The notes beneath the pieces were generated by a model that worked only from the letters and a program-made list of their open reading frames with translations, was not told the DNA's origin and searched no databases. A DNA stretch of 62,637 nucleotides from an uncultured Microbulbifer sp. (lineage in GTDB: Bacteria > Pseudomonadota > Gammaproteobacteria > Pseudomonadales > Cellvibrionaceae), in assembly GCF_947489355.1 (NCBI RefSeq), contig NZ_CANLDD010000023.1:1-62637 (forward strand), in the 5' to 3' direction. Shown here one piece after another: positions 29,704-38,893 of the stretch (positions are counted from its first letter, which is position 1; the number at the start of each line of letters is the position of its first letter). Both the position numbers and the translations under genes were made by a program.

Positions 29704-29938
29704 GGTCTTTAAGCTGTTTGAATGTTTTCAGTTATTTCCGGATTTACCGCGTCCCTGCAGGGCAGTTTCCCCTTTTGAGGGGGTTATTTTGTCAGCGCAA
29801 CCCCGTGCCTTTGTTATCAGTGCCCGGTTTGATTTGTTTAAAATTTGCGCTACATGAGTAAATTACCATCAAGTTGATGGCGTGAAAAGCCACTATAAGA
29901 AAAAATGTACACTTTTTTGATCAGGGGAGGCGGCGGCC

Positions 29939-30625
29939 TTGGGCAGAACCTATTTTGTTGCCGGTACCGATACCGGAGTGGGCAAGACCTTTGTAAGCGC
30001 AGCCCTGCTCACCGCAGCTGCGAATGCGGGCTTTCAGACCGCGGCGATAAAGCCCGTGGCCTCCGGCTGCGCGCGCACCGAAGCCGGACTGCGCAACGGG
30101 GATGCCTTGCTGCTGCAGGAGGCCATGACCCTGGAACTGAGCTACCCGCAGGTGAATCCCTTCGCCCTGGAGCCCCCCATCGCCCCCCATATTGCCGCCA
30201 TTGAAGCGGGCAAACAGTTGAGCCCTGCGCGTATGGCCGGCGTCTGCCGCGGTGTGATGTCCGCCGGTGCCGACCTGGTGCTGATCGAAGGCGCCGGGGG
30301 CTGGCGCACGCCGCTGGGCCCCAGGGCCTTCCTGTCCCAGTTGCCACGGGAATTAAATACCCCGGTGGTGCTGGTGGTGGGGATGCGGCTCGGCTGTATC
30401 AACCACGCCCTGCTGAGCGCCGAGGCCATCCGCAGCGACGGCCTGCCGCTGGCCGGCTGGGTGGCCAACTTTGTCTGCGCGGGGATGGCGCGCGCAGAGG
30501 AGAACCTCGCCACCCTGGAAGCGCTGCTGCCCGCGCCCCTGCTCGGGGTGGTGCCCCACAGTGAGACCCGGGATTACCAGGCGGTGGCCCAACATCTGGA
30601 TATCCGCCCGCTGCTGCCCTCCTGA
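29939..30625 (+). CDS. bioD: Dethiobiotin synthetase
   Basis: 228 aa from a TTG with GGGGAGGCGG upstream. The P-loop FVAGTDTGVGKTFVSAAL and the IKPVASGC motif (catalytic Lys) are typical; LIEGAGGWRTPLGPRAFL and VLVVGMRLGCINHALLSAEA follow. BioD closes the ureido ring of dethiobiotin with CO2 and ATP. It is separated from bioB-bioF-bioHC by the opposite-facing transpeptidase. I could not find a BirA-type operator in its 235-bp upstream region, so it may not share biotin repression. bioA is not in the window. Confidence 0.93.
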   Translation: MGRTYFVAGTDTGVGKTFVSAALLTAAANAGFQTAAIKPVASGCARTEAGLRNGDALLLQEAMTLELSYPQVNPFALEPPIAPHIAAIEAGKQLSPARMAGVCRGVMSAGADLVLIEGAGGWRTPLGPRAFLSQLPRELNTPVVLVVGMRLGCINHALLSAEAIRSDGLPLAGWVANFVCAGMARAEENLATLEALLPAPLLGVVPHSETRDYQAVAQHLDIRPLLPS

Positions 30626-30663
30626 CCCGCACTTCCCCGGGAACTCGCGCGCGCTCAAAGCGG

Positions 30664-30692
30664 TTGACTTTGGGCGCCTGCGCACCTAGATT
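30664..30692 (+). promoter_or_regulatory. Promoter of the acyl-CoA dehydrogenase gene
   Basis: -35 TTGACT (30664-30669), 17-bp spacer, -10 TAGATT (30687-30692). The spacing is ideal and the start codon lies 40 bp downstream. The -10 box runs into the PsrA-like palindrome. Confidence 0.6.
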
Positions 30693-30708
30693 CAAACAAG
30701 CGTTTGAA
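30691..30708. promoter_or_regulatory. PsrA-type fatty-acid operator
   Basis: Perfect inverted repeat TTCAAAC-AAGC-GTTTGAA. It contains the PsrA consensus (C/G)AAAC-N2-4-GTTT(G/C). Placed at the -10/transcription start of a fatty-acid degradation gene, it would block transcription until a long-chain acyl ligand releases the repressor. Confidence 0.7.
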
Positions 30709-30731
30709 ACACTGGAATGAGGACCGGGAGC

Positions 30732-32513
30732 ATGGCCGACTACAAGGCGCCACTGCGGGAGATGCACTTCCTGCTGCACGAGGTATTTGCTGCGGAAAAA
30801 CTCTGGGCGGAACTGCCCCAACTGGCCGGGGCCGTGGATCGCGAGACTGCCGACGCGATTCTGGAGGAAATGGCCAAGCTGGCCGCCAATACCCTGGACC
30901 CGATTAACCGCACCGGCGACGAAGAGGGTTGCCACTGGCGCGATGGTGAGGTGACCACACCGGCGGGCTTTAAGGAGGCCTATGCCACTTTTTGTGCGGG
31001 TGGCTGGGGCGCGCTGCTGGGCAATCCCGAATACGGCGGCATGGGGATGCCGAAGATGCTGGGGGCCCAGGTTGAGGAAATGCTCAATGCGGCGAATATC
31101 TCCTTCGCCCTCTACCCGGTGCTGACCAACGGCGCCTGCCTGGCGATCGACGCCCATGCCAGCGAAACGCTGAAGCGGAAATACCTGCCCAGGATGTACG
31201 AGGGCATCTGGGCCGGTGCTATGGACCTGACCGAGCCCCACGCCGGCACCGACCTGGGCATGATCCGCACCAGGGCCGAGCCCTGCGAGGACGGCAGCTA
31301 CCGCATTACCGGCAGCAAGCTTTTTATTACCGGCGGAGACCAGGACCTCTCCGAAAATATTATTCACCTGGTACTGGCCAAACTGCCGGATGCCCCCAAA
31401 GGGCCCAAGGGCATTTCCCTGTTCCTGGTCCCCAAATACAAGGTGCATGAGAACGGCAGCCTTGGCGAGCACAACAATGTGAGCTGCGGTTCCATTGAAC
31501 ACAAGATGGGTATTAAGGCCTCCGCCACCTGCGCCATGAACTTCGACGGCGCCCAGGGCTGGCTGGTAGGGGAGGTGAACAAGGGGCTCGCGGCCATGTT
31601 CACCATGATGAACTACGAGCGCCTGGGTGTGGGTATTCAGGGGCTCGGTGCCTCTGAACGCTCTTACCAGAATGCCCTGGCGTATGCGCGCGATCGTATC
31701 CAGAGCCGTTCGCCCGCCGGCGCGCAGCAGCCTGAAAAAGCTGCCGATCCGATTATTGTGCACCCGGATGTGCGCCGTATGCTGCTGACCCAGAAAGCCC
31801 TGGTGGGCGGCGGTCGCGCCCTGTCCACTTATGTGGCCCAATGGCTGGACATCGCCAAGTTCGGTGAGGGGGATGCGAGGAAAAATGCCGAGGCCATGGT
31901 AGCCCTGCTGACGCCAGTCGCCAAAGCCTTTACCACCGATATGGGGCTCGACTGCACCGTGCTCGGCCAGCAGGTGCTCGGCGGTCACGGCTATATCCGC
32001 GAGTGGGGTCAGGAGCAACTGGTGCGCGATGTGCGCATTACCCAGATTTACGAGGGCACCAACGGCATCCAGTCCCTGGATTTGGTGGGCCGCAAGACCG
32101 TTGCCAACGGCGGCTCCCTGTTCGAGTTGTTTGCCGCGGACGTACAGGAGCTTATCGACACTGAAGTGGATTGCGAGGCGATGGCGGAGTTTATCCAGCC
32201 CCTTGCGACAGCGCTGCAGTGCCTGCGCGACGCTACCGGGAAAATGATTGCGGCCACCCGGCAAGACCCCTGCGCGCCGGGTGCGGCTTCGGTGGAATAC
32301 CTGCACCTGTTCGGTTATGTGGCCTACGCCTTTATGTGGGCGAAGGTGGTTTCAGTGGCGCAGGCCAAGCAGGAGACGGACAGTTTCTACCGCGGCCAGG
32401 TGAAAACCGCGCGCTTCTATTTTGCCCGCCTGCTACCGCGTACTCAGGCATTGGCTGCCAGCGTCAATGCCGGCAGCGCAGCCCTGATGGATATGGAGGA
32501 TGCGCTGTTCTAA
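30732..32513 (+). CDS. Acyl-CoA dehydrogenase (C-terminal-extended, FadE-like)
   Basis: 593 aa from the ATG at 30732 (MADYKAPLREMHFLL is the typical opening; an upstream ATG at 30717 is less likely). The FAD enzyme introduces the 2,3-double bond in fatty acyl-CoA. Seen: AMDLTEPHAGTDLGMIRTRA, GSKLFITGGDQDLSENI, MMNYERLGVGIQGLGASE and QVLGGHGYIREWGQEQLVRD with IYEGTNGIQSLDLVGRK. The roughly 600-residue length with an extra C-terminal domain matches the phenylpropionate/long-chain acyl-CoA dehydrogenase group common in Pseudomonas-like bacteria. A hairpin terminator follows directly. Confidence 0.92.
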   Translation: MADYKAPLREMHFLLHEVFAAEKLWAELPQLAGAVDRETADAILEEMAKLAANTLDPINRTGDEEGCHWRDGEVTTPAGFKEAYATFCAGGWGALLGNPEYGGMGMPKMLGAQVEEMLNAANISFALYPVLTNGACLAIDAHASETLKRKYLPRMYEGIWAGAMDLTEPHAGTDLGMIRTRAEPCEDGSYRITGSKLFITGGDQDLSENIIHLVLAKLPDAPKGPKGISLFLVPKYKVHENGSLGEHNNVSCGSIEHKMGIKASATCAMNFDGAQGWLVGEVNKGLAAMFTMMNYERLGVGIQGLGASERSYQNALAYARDRIQSRSPAGAQQPEKAADPIIVHPDVRRMLLTQKALVGGGRALSTYVAQWLDIAKFGEGDARKNAEAMVALLTPVAKAFTTDMGLDCTVLGQQVLGGHGYIREWGQEQLVRDVRITQIYEGTNGIQSLDLVGRKTVANGGSLFELFAADVQELIDTEVDCEAMAEFIQPLATALQCLRDATGKMIAATRQDPCAPGAASVEYLHLFGYVAYAFMWAKVVSVAQAKQETDSFYRGQVKTARFYFARLLPRTQALAASVNAGSAALMDMEDALF

Positions 32514-32534
32514 ACACAGCTAAACGCCACTCGG

Positions 32535-32560
32535 AAAGCCCCGCAGCGCGGGGCTTTTTA
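32535..32560 (+). terminator. Rho-independent terminator after the acyl-CoA dehydrogenase gene
   Basis: AAAGCCCCGC-AGC-GCGGGGCTTT, a perfect 10-bp stem followed by TTTTTA. Classic intrinsic terminator. Confidence 0.92.
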
Positions 32561-32621
32561 CTAGAGTCGCCTGTGGCTTTCCCCTACAATCGGGGCGCAA
32601 TAATAATGCGGGAAAGTGCCC

Positions 32622-32813
32622 ATGTCCGATACCCCACCGAAAAAGCTGTCCGACGAGGACCAGGCCAGGGTTGAAAAGTACCTCAACAGCGGCGTCAACC
32701 GGGTCGAGCGCCGCCCTTTTCGCCCCTGGTTGCTGCTGTTGGTGATCGTGGTGGTGTTGACACTGCTATCCCTGCTCAGCCTGTTGATCGCTCGGGCCAA
32801 GGGCGTTGTTTAG
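32622..32813 (+). CDS. DUF3094-family small inner-membrane protein
   Basis: 63 aa. The first half is polar ([17 protein letters not shown]) and ends in the family motif VERRPFRPW, followed by a single membrane helix of Leu and Val ([20 protein letters not shown]). This matches DUF3094, a small family of Pseudomonas and relatives with no known function. The ATG at 32622 is chosen because an upstream GTG gives no family match. It lies 8 bp before the nitroreductase gene and is probably cotranscribed with it. Confidence 0.75.
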   Translation: MSDTPPKKLSDEDQARVEKYLNSGVNRVERRPFRPWLLLLVIVVVLTLLSLLSLLIARAKGVV

Positions 32814-32821
32814 GGGGACCT

Positions 32822-33490
32822 ATGAATACAGAAAAATCCTTTCAGCCATTGGATTTCACGCACCTGGAAGAGGCCGAAATGTGCAGCCGCGCTGCGGAAT
32901 TCTACCAGTTGATGCGCCGGCGGCGCTCGGTGCGGGATTTCTCCTCCAGGCCGGTGCCCCGAGCGGTGATTGAGAATGCGCTGCGCGCGGCGGGCAGCGC
33001 GCCCAGCGGTGCCAATATGCAGCCCTGGCACTTCGTGGTGGCGGAGAGCGCCGGTATCAAGCGCCGTATCCGCCTGGCTGCGGAAGAGGAGGAGCGCGAG
33101 TTCTACCAGCGCCGCGCCTCGGAGGAGTGGCTCAATGCCCTGGAGCCCCTGGGCACCGATGCGCACAAACCTTTCCTGGAGACAGCCCCCTACCTGATTG
33201 CGATTTTTTTGAAAAAGTTTTCCAGTGATGCCTCCGGTGCGCGTCGGAAGAACTATTACACTGCGGAATCGGTGGGCATTGCCACGGGGATGTTGATTGC
33301 GGCCCTGCACGATGCCGGAGTGGCCACCTTGACCCACACCCCCAGCCCGATGAAGTTTCTCAATGATATCCTCGCGCGTCCCGCCACGGAAAAGCCCTAT
33401 ATGCTCCTGGTGGCCGGGCTGCCGGCGGAGGGGGCCGAGGTGCCGGCAATCGACAAAAAGCCGTTGGAGGAGATTGCGGACTTCCTGTGA
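32822..33490 (+). CDS. Nitroreductase-family flavoprotein, iodotyrosine-deiodinase-like
   Basis: 222 aa. FMN-binding signatures: [16 protein letters not shown] (31-46), [14 protein letters not shown] (about 62-75) and [28 protein letters not shown]. The [25 protein letters not shown] insertion is the lid region of iodotyrosine-deiodinase-like nitroreductases. These enzymes reduce nitro or halogenated aromatics; the substrate is not inferable. Eight base pairs after the DUF3094 gene with GGGGACC as ribosome binding site. Confidence 0.87.
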   Translation: MNTEKSFQPLDFTHLEEAEMCSRAAEFYQLMRRRRSVRDFSSRPVPRAVIENALRAAGSAPSGANMQPWHFVVAESAGIKRRIRLAAEEEEREFYQRRASEEWLNALEPLGTDAHKPFLETAPYLIAIFLKKFSSDASGARRKNYYTAESVGIATGMLIAALHDAGVATLTHTPSPMKFLNDILARPATEKPYMLLVAGLPAEGAEVPAIDKKPLEEIADFL

Positions 33491-33598
33491 GGTTCCCAGG
33501 ACTAAGGGCTGGCATAGCACCCTGTATTGTATGCAAAAGGGTGTATTCCAAGGGCACAGAGTCGGTTGAGAATCCGGGAGCGTTTGAGCGTGGGCCCC

Positions 33599-34285
33599 AT
33601 GTCAAAAATACTGATCGTCGAAGACGAAGCCGCAATCGCCGACACTCTGGTTTACGCCCTGCAGGCGGAGGGCTTCGCCACCCACTGGGTGACGCTGGCC
33701 GGTGAAGCGCTGGCGCTGCTCGGGCGCGAACAGTTCGACCTGGTCATCCTGGATGTCGGGCTGCCGGATATCAGCGGCTTTGAGGCCTGCAAGCGCCTGC
33801 GCCGTTTTTCCGAGGTACCGGTCATCTTCCTCACCGCACGCAACGCGGAGATAGACCGGGTGGTGGGCCTGGAGATCGGCGCCGACGACTATGTGGTAAA
33901 GCCCTTCAGTCCGCGCGAACTGGCGGCGCGGGTCAAGGTTATCCTCAGGCGCATGGCGCCGCACACCGACAAGCCCACTGCAGGGGCGCCCCTGGGGCCT
34001 TTTCGCATCGACCTGCTGCGCTACCAGGTCCATTTCCACGGCCAGTTGCTGCCTTTGACCCGCCATGAATTCCGCCTGCTCGAAACCCTGCTGGGCCAGC
34101 CCGGGCGGGTATTTTCCCGCGAGCAACTGCTCAACGCCCTGGGGGTGGCTCCCGAGGCCGGTTACGAGCGCAATATCGATAGCCATATCAAGGGACTGCG
34201 CGCAAAACTGCGGGTGGTGTCCCCCGCCGCCAAGCCGATCCAGACGCACCGCGGGCTGGGTTACAGCTGTTCCTCGGCGCACTGA
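33599..34285 (+). CDS. creB: CreB-type response regulator (OmpR/PhoB family)
   Basis: 228 aa from the ATG at 33599. Receiver domain with acidic pair in ILIVEDEAA, Asp52 in VILDVGLPDISG and the conserved Lys in DDYVVKPFSPRELAARV; winged-helix output domain with LTRHEFRLLETLLGQPGRVFSREQLL and VDSHIKGLRAKLR-like recognition helix (IDSHIKGLRAKL). Identity as CreB rests on its order with creC and creD. The ribosome binding site is weak. In enterobacteria, pseudomonads and Aeromonas CreBC controls creD and, in some species, beta-lactamase genes. I did not find the CreB tag (TTCAC-N6-TTCAC) upstream of creD or creB. Confidence 0.9.
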   Translation: MSKILIVEDEAAIADTLVYALQAEGFATHWVTLAGEALALLGREQFDLVILDVGLPDISGFEACKRLRRFSEVPVIFLTARNAEIDRVVGLEIGADDYVVKPFSPRELAARVKVILRRMAPHTDKPTAGAPLGPFRIDLLRYQVHFHGQLLPLTRHEFRLLETLLGQPGRVFSREQLLNALGVAPEAGYERNIDSHIKGLRAKLRVVSPAAKPIQTHRGLGYSCSSAH

Positions 34286-34286
34286 G

Positions 34287-35711
34287 ATGCCACTGGGCAT
34301 ACGCATCTTTGCGGTCTATTTCCTGTTCGTCGGCCTGGCCGGCTGGTTCGTACTGAGTACCGTGACAGACGAAATCCAACCCGGTGTGCGCCAGTCCACC
34401 GAGGAAACCCTGGTGGACACCGCCAACCTATTAGCGGAAATTCTGCACGATGAGGTCAAGGCCGGGAGCCTGGCTCAGGGCCACTGGCCCGAGTTGCTCG
34501 AGGCCTATGGCCGGCGCCAGCCGCAGGCGAATATCTGGGGGCTGACCAAGCGTGCAGTCAACCACCGTATCTATGTCACCGATGCCTCCGGCAGGGTCCT
34601 GCTGGATTCCAGCGGCCGGGCCCTGGGTCAGGACTATTCGCGCTGGAACGATGTCTACCTGACCCTGCGCGGCGACTATGGCGCGCGCACCACCCACGAA
34701 GATCCGGATAATCCGGAATCCTCGGTGATGTATGTGGCAGCGCCGATCCTCGATGGCGAACAGATCATCGGTGTGGTCTCGGTGGCCAAGCCCAACCGCA
34801 CCCTGCAACCCTATATTGAGCGATCGCAGCGGCGCCTGCGGTGGTTTGGTGTGGGGTTGATCGCCCTCGGTCTGCTGGTCGGCGCGCTGCTGTCCTGGTG
34901 GCTCAGCAGCGCGCTGGGCAAACTGACCCGCTACGCACAGGCTGTCAGTGCGGGTAGCCGCGCCGAGCTGCCGCGGCTACCCGGCGGCGAACTGGGGCAG
35001 CTGGCGATGGCTGTGGAGCATATGCGCACCGAGTTGGAGGGCAAAGCCTATGTGGAGCGTTACGTCCATACCCTGACCCACGAATTGAAGAGTCCCCTGG
35101 CGGCTATTCGCGGTGCAGCCGAGCTGCTCGACAGCGATCTGCCGGCGCCGCAACGCCGACGTTTCGCGGCCAATATCCAGCGGGAGAGCAGGCGCTTGCA
35201 GCAGTTGATTGAACGCCTGTTACATCTGGCCCAGGTGGAGCAGCGCCAGGGCCTGGAGGAGCGGGTGGCAGTGCCGCTGGCGGCTCTGGTGGAAGAGCTG
35301 GTGCAGGGCCGGCAAGCGCGTATCACCGCCGGCGGTGTGCGCATAGAACAGGCGCTGGATCCGGCGCTGCGGCTGTGCGGCGAGCGCTTCCTGTTGCGCC
35401 AGGCACTGGCTAACCTGTTGGATAATGCACTGGACTTCACGCCCCCCGGCGGCCTGATCCGCTTTGTTGCCGAGCGGCGCGGGGCACACATTGTTCTTTG
35501 CCTGTACAACCAGGGCGTGGCGATTCCGGAATACGCCCTGGCGCGCCTGACCGAGCGCTTCTATTCACTGCCGCGGCCCGGCGGCGGGCGCAAAAGTACC
35601 GGTCTCGGGCTCAATTTTGTACAGGAGGTGGTCGGGTTGCACGGCGGTACCCTGGCGATCGGCAATGCAGCGGGCGGTGTTGAGGTGCGCCTCGACCTGC
35701 CCGGTGCCTGA
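34287..35711 (+). CDS. creC: CreC-type sensor histidine kinase
   Basis: 474 aa from the ATG at 34287, one base after the creB stop. An N-terminal helix (IFAVYFLFVGLAGWFVL), a periplasmic sensor part of about 150 residues, a second helix (GVGLIALGLLVGALLSWWL), a HAMP-like linker, phospho-acceptor His in THELKSPLAAIRGAAELL and an ATPase domain with NLLDNALDFTPPG (N box) and GGRKSTGLGLNFVQEVV (G box). The VVGVVSVAKPNRTL-like segment (IIGVVSVAKPNRTL) just before helix two is typical of CreC. Confidence 0.92.
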   Translation: MPLGIRIFAVYFLFVGLAGWFVLSTVTDEIQPGVRQSTEETLVDTANLLAEILHDEVKAGSLAQGHWPELLEAYGRRQPQANIWGLTKRAVNHRIYVTDASGRVLLDSSGRALGQDYSRWNDVYLTLRGDYGARTTHEDPDNPESSVMYVAAPILDGEQIIGVVSVAKPNRTLQPYIERSQRRLRWFGVGLIALGLLVGALLSWWLSSALGKLTRYAQAVSAGSRAELPRLPGGELGQLAMAVEHMRTELEGKAYVERYVHTLTHELKSPLAAIRGAAELLDSDLPAPQRRRFAANIQRESRRLQQLIERLLHLAQVEQRQGLEERVAVPLAALVEELVQGRQARITAGGVRIEQALDPALRLCGERFLLRQALANLLDNALDFTPPGGLIRFVAERRGAHIVLCLYNQGVAIPEYALARLTERFYSLPRPGGGRKSTGLGLNFVQEVVGLHGGTLAIGNAAGGVEVRLDLPGA

Positions 35712-35836
35712 GAGACAGCGCGGCCGCCCCACCAGACCCCACACAGTCTCCATCCATTCCCCTTATTCTCCCCATCGATTCCCCATATTGGCGCTTCAGA
35801 CTCGGCAGCTCGAAATTCAACAGTGAGGACTGAAGC

Positions 35837-37183
35837 ATGAACCGAATCCTGGTTTTTAAGTTGGGTGCCATCGCCCTTTTGATATTGCTGCTGCTGATTC
35901 CCCTGACCATGATCGGCGGACTGATTTCTGAACGACAGCAATACCAGCGGGAGGTAGTACAGGATATTGCCCGCAGTTCGAGCTACAGCCAGACCGTTGT
36001 CGGGCCCATTCTGGTGTTGCCTTATACAAGGACTGTGCAGCGGTTGAAAATCCATGACCGCACCGGTGAGCAGTATCAGGAGCAGCGGGAAATGAGCGGG
36101 CACCTGTATTTTTTACCGGAGCGTTTCACTTTTGATGCGACACTTGGCACCGAATGGCGCGCAAGGGGCATCTACAAGGCCCTCCTGTACCACAGTGATA
36201 GCCGGGTCGGTGGTCTGTTCCGCACGCCGGCGCGCCTGGGGCTGGGGGATAAGTTGGACCAGTACCGTTTTGAGACACCGTTTCTCGCTGTTGGTATCAG
36301 CGATATTCGCGGTATCCGCAACGGCTTGAAATTGCATCTGAATGGTAAAGCCCTGGCGTTTGCCCCCGGCAGCGGCGCCCCCATACTCGGTGCCGGCGTG
36401 CACGCAGTATTGCCGGCGCTGGAGCGCGAGGGCGGCCAGACCCTGGAGTTTGCCTTCGATCTCAATCTGCAGGGCACAGAGCAGCTGCAACTGGTGCCGG
36501 TAGGTCGCGACAGCCAGGTGATGCTGAGTGCCGACTGGCCGCACCCCAGCTTTGTGGGCGAGTATCTGCCCAGCCGCCGCGAGGTGACCGAGCGCGGTTT
36601 CAGCGCAGAGTGGCAGACCAGTTTCTTTGCCACCAACCTGGAGGAGGTGCTGCAAGGCTGTGGGCAGGAGAGTGAGTGTGCCGGCCTGCGCAATCGCAGT
36701 TTCGGAGTCAGTTTCCTCGATCCGGTTAACCGGTACCTGAAAACCGACCGTGCGATTAAATACGCGCTGCTGTTTCTCGCCCTGACGTTCGCCACCTTTT
36801 TCCTGTTTGAGATTTTGAAGCGTCTGGCGGTGCACCCGGTGCAATACGCGCTGGTGGGTCTGGCACTGGCGCTGTTTTACCTGTTGCTGTTATCGCTTGC
36901 TGAGCACATTGCCTTCGCCCTGGCCTATGGGCTGTCCGCCGCTGTGTGCGTGGGCCTGATTGGTTTCTACACCAGCTCGGTACTGCGCAGTTGGCGGCGG
37001 GGGCTGGGCTTTTCCGCGTTGCTGGCGGCCCTGTACGGATTGCTCTATGGCCTGCTCAGCGCCGAGGACTATGCCCTGCTGATGGGGTCAGTGCTGGTGT
37101 TCGCGGTACTCGGCTGCACCATGGTGCTGACCCGCAAGCTGGATTGGTACAGCGTGGGTCGCGATTCCCCCAAACAGGAGTGA
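35837..37183 (+). CDS. creD: Inner-membrane protein CreD
   Basis: 448 aa. CreD architecture is clear: an N-terminal helix (FKLGAIALLILLLLIPLTMIGGLI), the motif RQQYQREVVQDIARSSSYSQTVVGPILVLPY, a long periplasmic part to about residue 310, then five or six helices starting KYALLFLALTFATFFLFEILKRL and HPVQYALVGLALALFYLLLLSLAEH. CreD is the main output of CreBC and affects envelope integrity and colicin or beta-lactam phenotypes; its molecular role is unknown. 125 bp after creC, so it may have its own promoter under CreB. Confidence 0.92.
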   Translation: MNRILVFKLGAIALLILLLLIPLTMIGGLISERQQYQREVVQDIARSSSYSQTVVGPILVLPYTRTVQRLKIHDRTGEQYQEQREMSGHLYFLPERFTFDATLGTEWRARGIYKALLYHSDSRVGGLFRTPARLGLGDKLDQYRFETPFLAVGISDIRGIRNGLKLHLNGKALAFAPGSGAPILGAGVHAVLPALEREGGQTLEFAFDLNLQGTEQLQLVPVGRDSQVMLSADWPHPSFVGEYLPSRREVTERGFSAEWQTSFFATNLEEVLQGCGQESECAGLRNRSFGVSFLDPVNRYLKTDRAIKYALLFLALTFATFFLFEILKRLAVHPVQYALVGLALALFYLLLLSLAEHIAFALAYGLSAAVCVGLIGFYTSSVLRSWRRGLGFSALLAALYGLLYGLLSAEDYALLMGSVLVFAVLGCTMVLTRKLDWYSVGRDSPKQE

Positions 37184-37188
37184 ATACC

Positions 37189-37217
37189 CTGTCGCGGCGC
37201 CGCGGGTGCCGCGACAG
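37189..37217. terminator. Bidirectional hairpin between creD and the EVE gene
   Basis: CTGTCGCGGC/GCCGCGACAG, a perfect 10-bp GC-rich stem with a 9-base loop, placed between two convergent genes. No T tract, so termination efficiency is uncertain. Confidence 0.55.
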
Positions 37218-37219
37218 CT

Positions 37220-37681
37220 TCAGAGACCGCCCAACGCCAGGATGGTCTCCCACTCCGCTTTGCGTACCGGCTGGATCGACAGGCGCCCCTGTTTCACCAG
37301 TACCATCTCTGTGAGTTGCGGGTTTTTCCTGATTTCGATAAGGGGCAATGGTTGCGCAAACTGACCGCGCCAGGTCAGGTCCACACAATACCAGCGGGGC
37401 TTGTCGGTGCTGGCCCTGGGGTCGAAGTAGCGGCTGTCGGGGTCGAACTGGGCCGGGTCCGGGTAGGCGGCGCGCACGACCTCGGCGGTGCCTACCACCG
37501 CGGGTTGCTTGCAGGCGCTGTGATAGAACAGCACCCCATCGCCGAGCGCGACCCGGTCGCGCAGGTAGTTGCGCGCCTGGTAGTTGCGAATTCCATCCCA
37601 GCAACCGCGGCCACCTGGCTCGGCGGCGAGGTCCTGCAGACTGTATTCGTTGGGCTCGGATTTGAATAACCAGAATGCCAT
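37220..37681 (-). CDS. EVE-domain protein
   Basis: 153 aa from the ATG at 37681 (MAFWLFKSEPNEYSLQDL is the standard opening). The domain continues with GCWDGIRNYQARNYLRD, VLFYHSACKQPAVVGTAEVV and PRWYCVDLTWRGQFAQPLPL, and ends VRKAEWETILAL. EVE domains are PUA-like folds that bind modified bases such as methylated or hydroxymethylated cytosine, or modified RNA. The stand-alone bacterial form is widespread and usually near metabolic genes. Convergent with creD. Confidence 0.9.
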   Translation of the reverse strand: MAFWLFKSEPNEYSLQDLAAEPGGRGCWDGIRNYQARNYLRDRVALGDGVLFYHSACKQPAVVGTAEVVRAAYPDPAQFDPDSRYFDPRASTDKPRWYCVDLTWRGQFAQPLPLIEIRKNPQLTEMVLVKQGRLSIQPVRKAEWETILALGGL

Positions 37682-37800
37682 GCGGCAGTTTGTCCCTGTG
37701 CTGCGCCGGTTGGTGTTTCGCTGGCGATCTGTGCCATTTAGTATGAATCCATACAACGGTGTCAAATCGACGCCTTTTTCATACCTGCCAGCGGGAGATT

Positions 37801-38889
37801 ATGGGAAACATAGCATTTCAGTGGCTTTCACGGCGCCTGTCCAGTCACCGGTCCAAGTACTGGGCCCTGCAGCTCAGTGGTTGGGGCGGCTACACCCTGC
37901 TGACTTTTGTGGGCAGTTTTTTCTGGGTTAAGGACCACTGGTTACACATGGGCTACATCGCCGTGGCCACGGCCACCGGGGTGCTCCTGAGTGAGGCTAT
38001 GCACGCGGGTTTCCAGCGTCTCTGGAACAGACCGCCGGCTACCCGCTTTCTGGGCTCTTTGCTGCTGGTGCTGGTGGTGGCGGCTGTGTGGGCGGCGATC
38101 AAGTTCAGTGGTTCCCTGTGGCTTTACGGCAACAAGAGTGAAGAGCACCCGGCGGTGCTGGCCACCTATTGGTTTTCCTATTCCTTCCTGATTCTCACCA
38201 CCTGGGCAGCGCTCTATTACGGCATTAAGTATTACCGCGCTTCCCAGACCCAGCAGGCCAAGATCCTGCGCGCGGAGGCGATGGCGCACCAGGCCCAGTT
38301 GAAAATGTTGCGCTACCAGTTGAATCCCCATTTCCTGTTTAACACCCTGAACGCCATTTCCACACTGATCCTCGATAGCGAAGGGCGCACCGCCAATACC
38401 ATGGTGACGCGCCTGTCGCAGTTTCTGCGCCACTCTCTGGACAATGACCCGATGCAGAAGGTCACCCTGGCCAAGGAGGTGGAGGCACTGATGCTCTATC
38501 TGGATATCGAAAAGGTGCGTTTTGACGACCGGTTGGGTGTGCGCCTGGAGTTGCTGGGAGAATCGCCCCGCGCCCTGGTGCCGAGTCTGCTGCTGCAGCC
38601 ATTGGTGGAAAACGCGATTAAATACGGTATCTCGCGGCGGGAGTGGGGCGGTGAGATCAGTATCAAGGCGCGGGTTTTCGCCGGGGAGTTATTACTGGAG
38701 GTCAGCGACAATGGCCCCGGTATGTCGGAAGAGACACTGCGCCGGATTGGCAAGGGCGGTGGTGTGGGTATTCGCAACACCTGTGAGCGCCTGCAGGCAC
38801 TGTTTGGCGATGACCAGAGGGTGCGTTTCGGCAACCGGACCGGGGGTGGCCTGTCGGTGAATATTCGCATCCCCTACGAACAGGAATAA
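37801..38889 (+). CDS. LytS/AlgZ-type sensor histidine kinase
   Basis: 362 aa from the ATG at 37801 with GCGGGAGA upstream. About four N-terminal helices (GGYTLLTFVGSFFWV, MGYIAVATATGVLL, FLGSLLLVLVVAAVWAAIKF, YSFLILTTWAALYYG) are followed by a coiled linker and the HisKA_7TM-like LytS phospho-acceptor LRYQLNPHFLFNTLNAIS, then an ATPase domain (PLVENAIKYGIS, DNGPGM). It pairs with the LytTR regulator 4 bp downstream. Because an RND pump follows, the pair may control efflux or envelope functions. Not the true AlgZ, whose argH-hemC neighbourhood is absent. Confidence 0.88.
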   Translation: MGNIAFQWLSRRLSSHRSKYWALQLSGWGGYTLLTFVGSFFWVKDHWLHMGYIAVATATGVLLSEAMHAGFQRLWNRPPATRFLGSLLLVLVVAAVWAAIKFSGSLWLYGNKSEEHPAVLATYWFSYSFLILTTWAALYYGIKYYRASQTQQAKILRAEAMAHQAQLKMLRYQLNPHFLFNTLNAISTLILDSEGRTANTMVTRLSQFLRHSLDNDPMQKVTLAKEVEALMLYLDIEKVRFDDRLGVRLELLGESPRALVPSLLLQPLVENAIKYGISRREWGGEISIKARVFAGELLLEVSDNGPGMSEETLRRIGKGGGVGIRNTCERLQALFGDDQRVRFGNRTGGGLSVNIRIPYEQE

Positions 38890-38893
38890 AGAA

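Noticed and set aside
33491..33598. CreB tag (TTCAC-N6-TTCAC) before creB or creD
   Set aside because: No such repeat found in 33491-33598 or 35712-35836.
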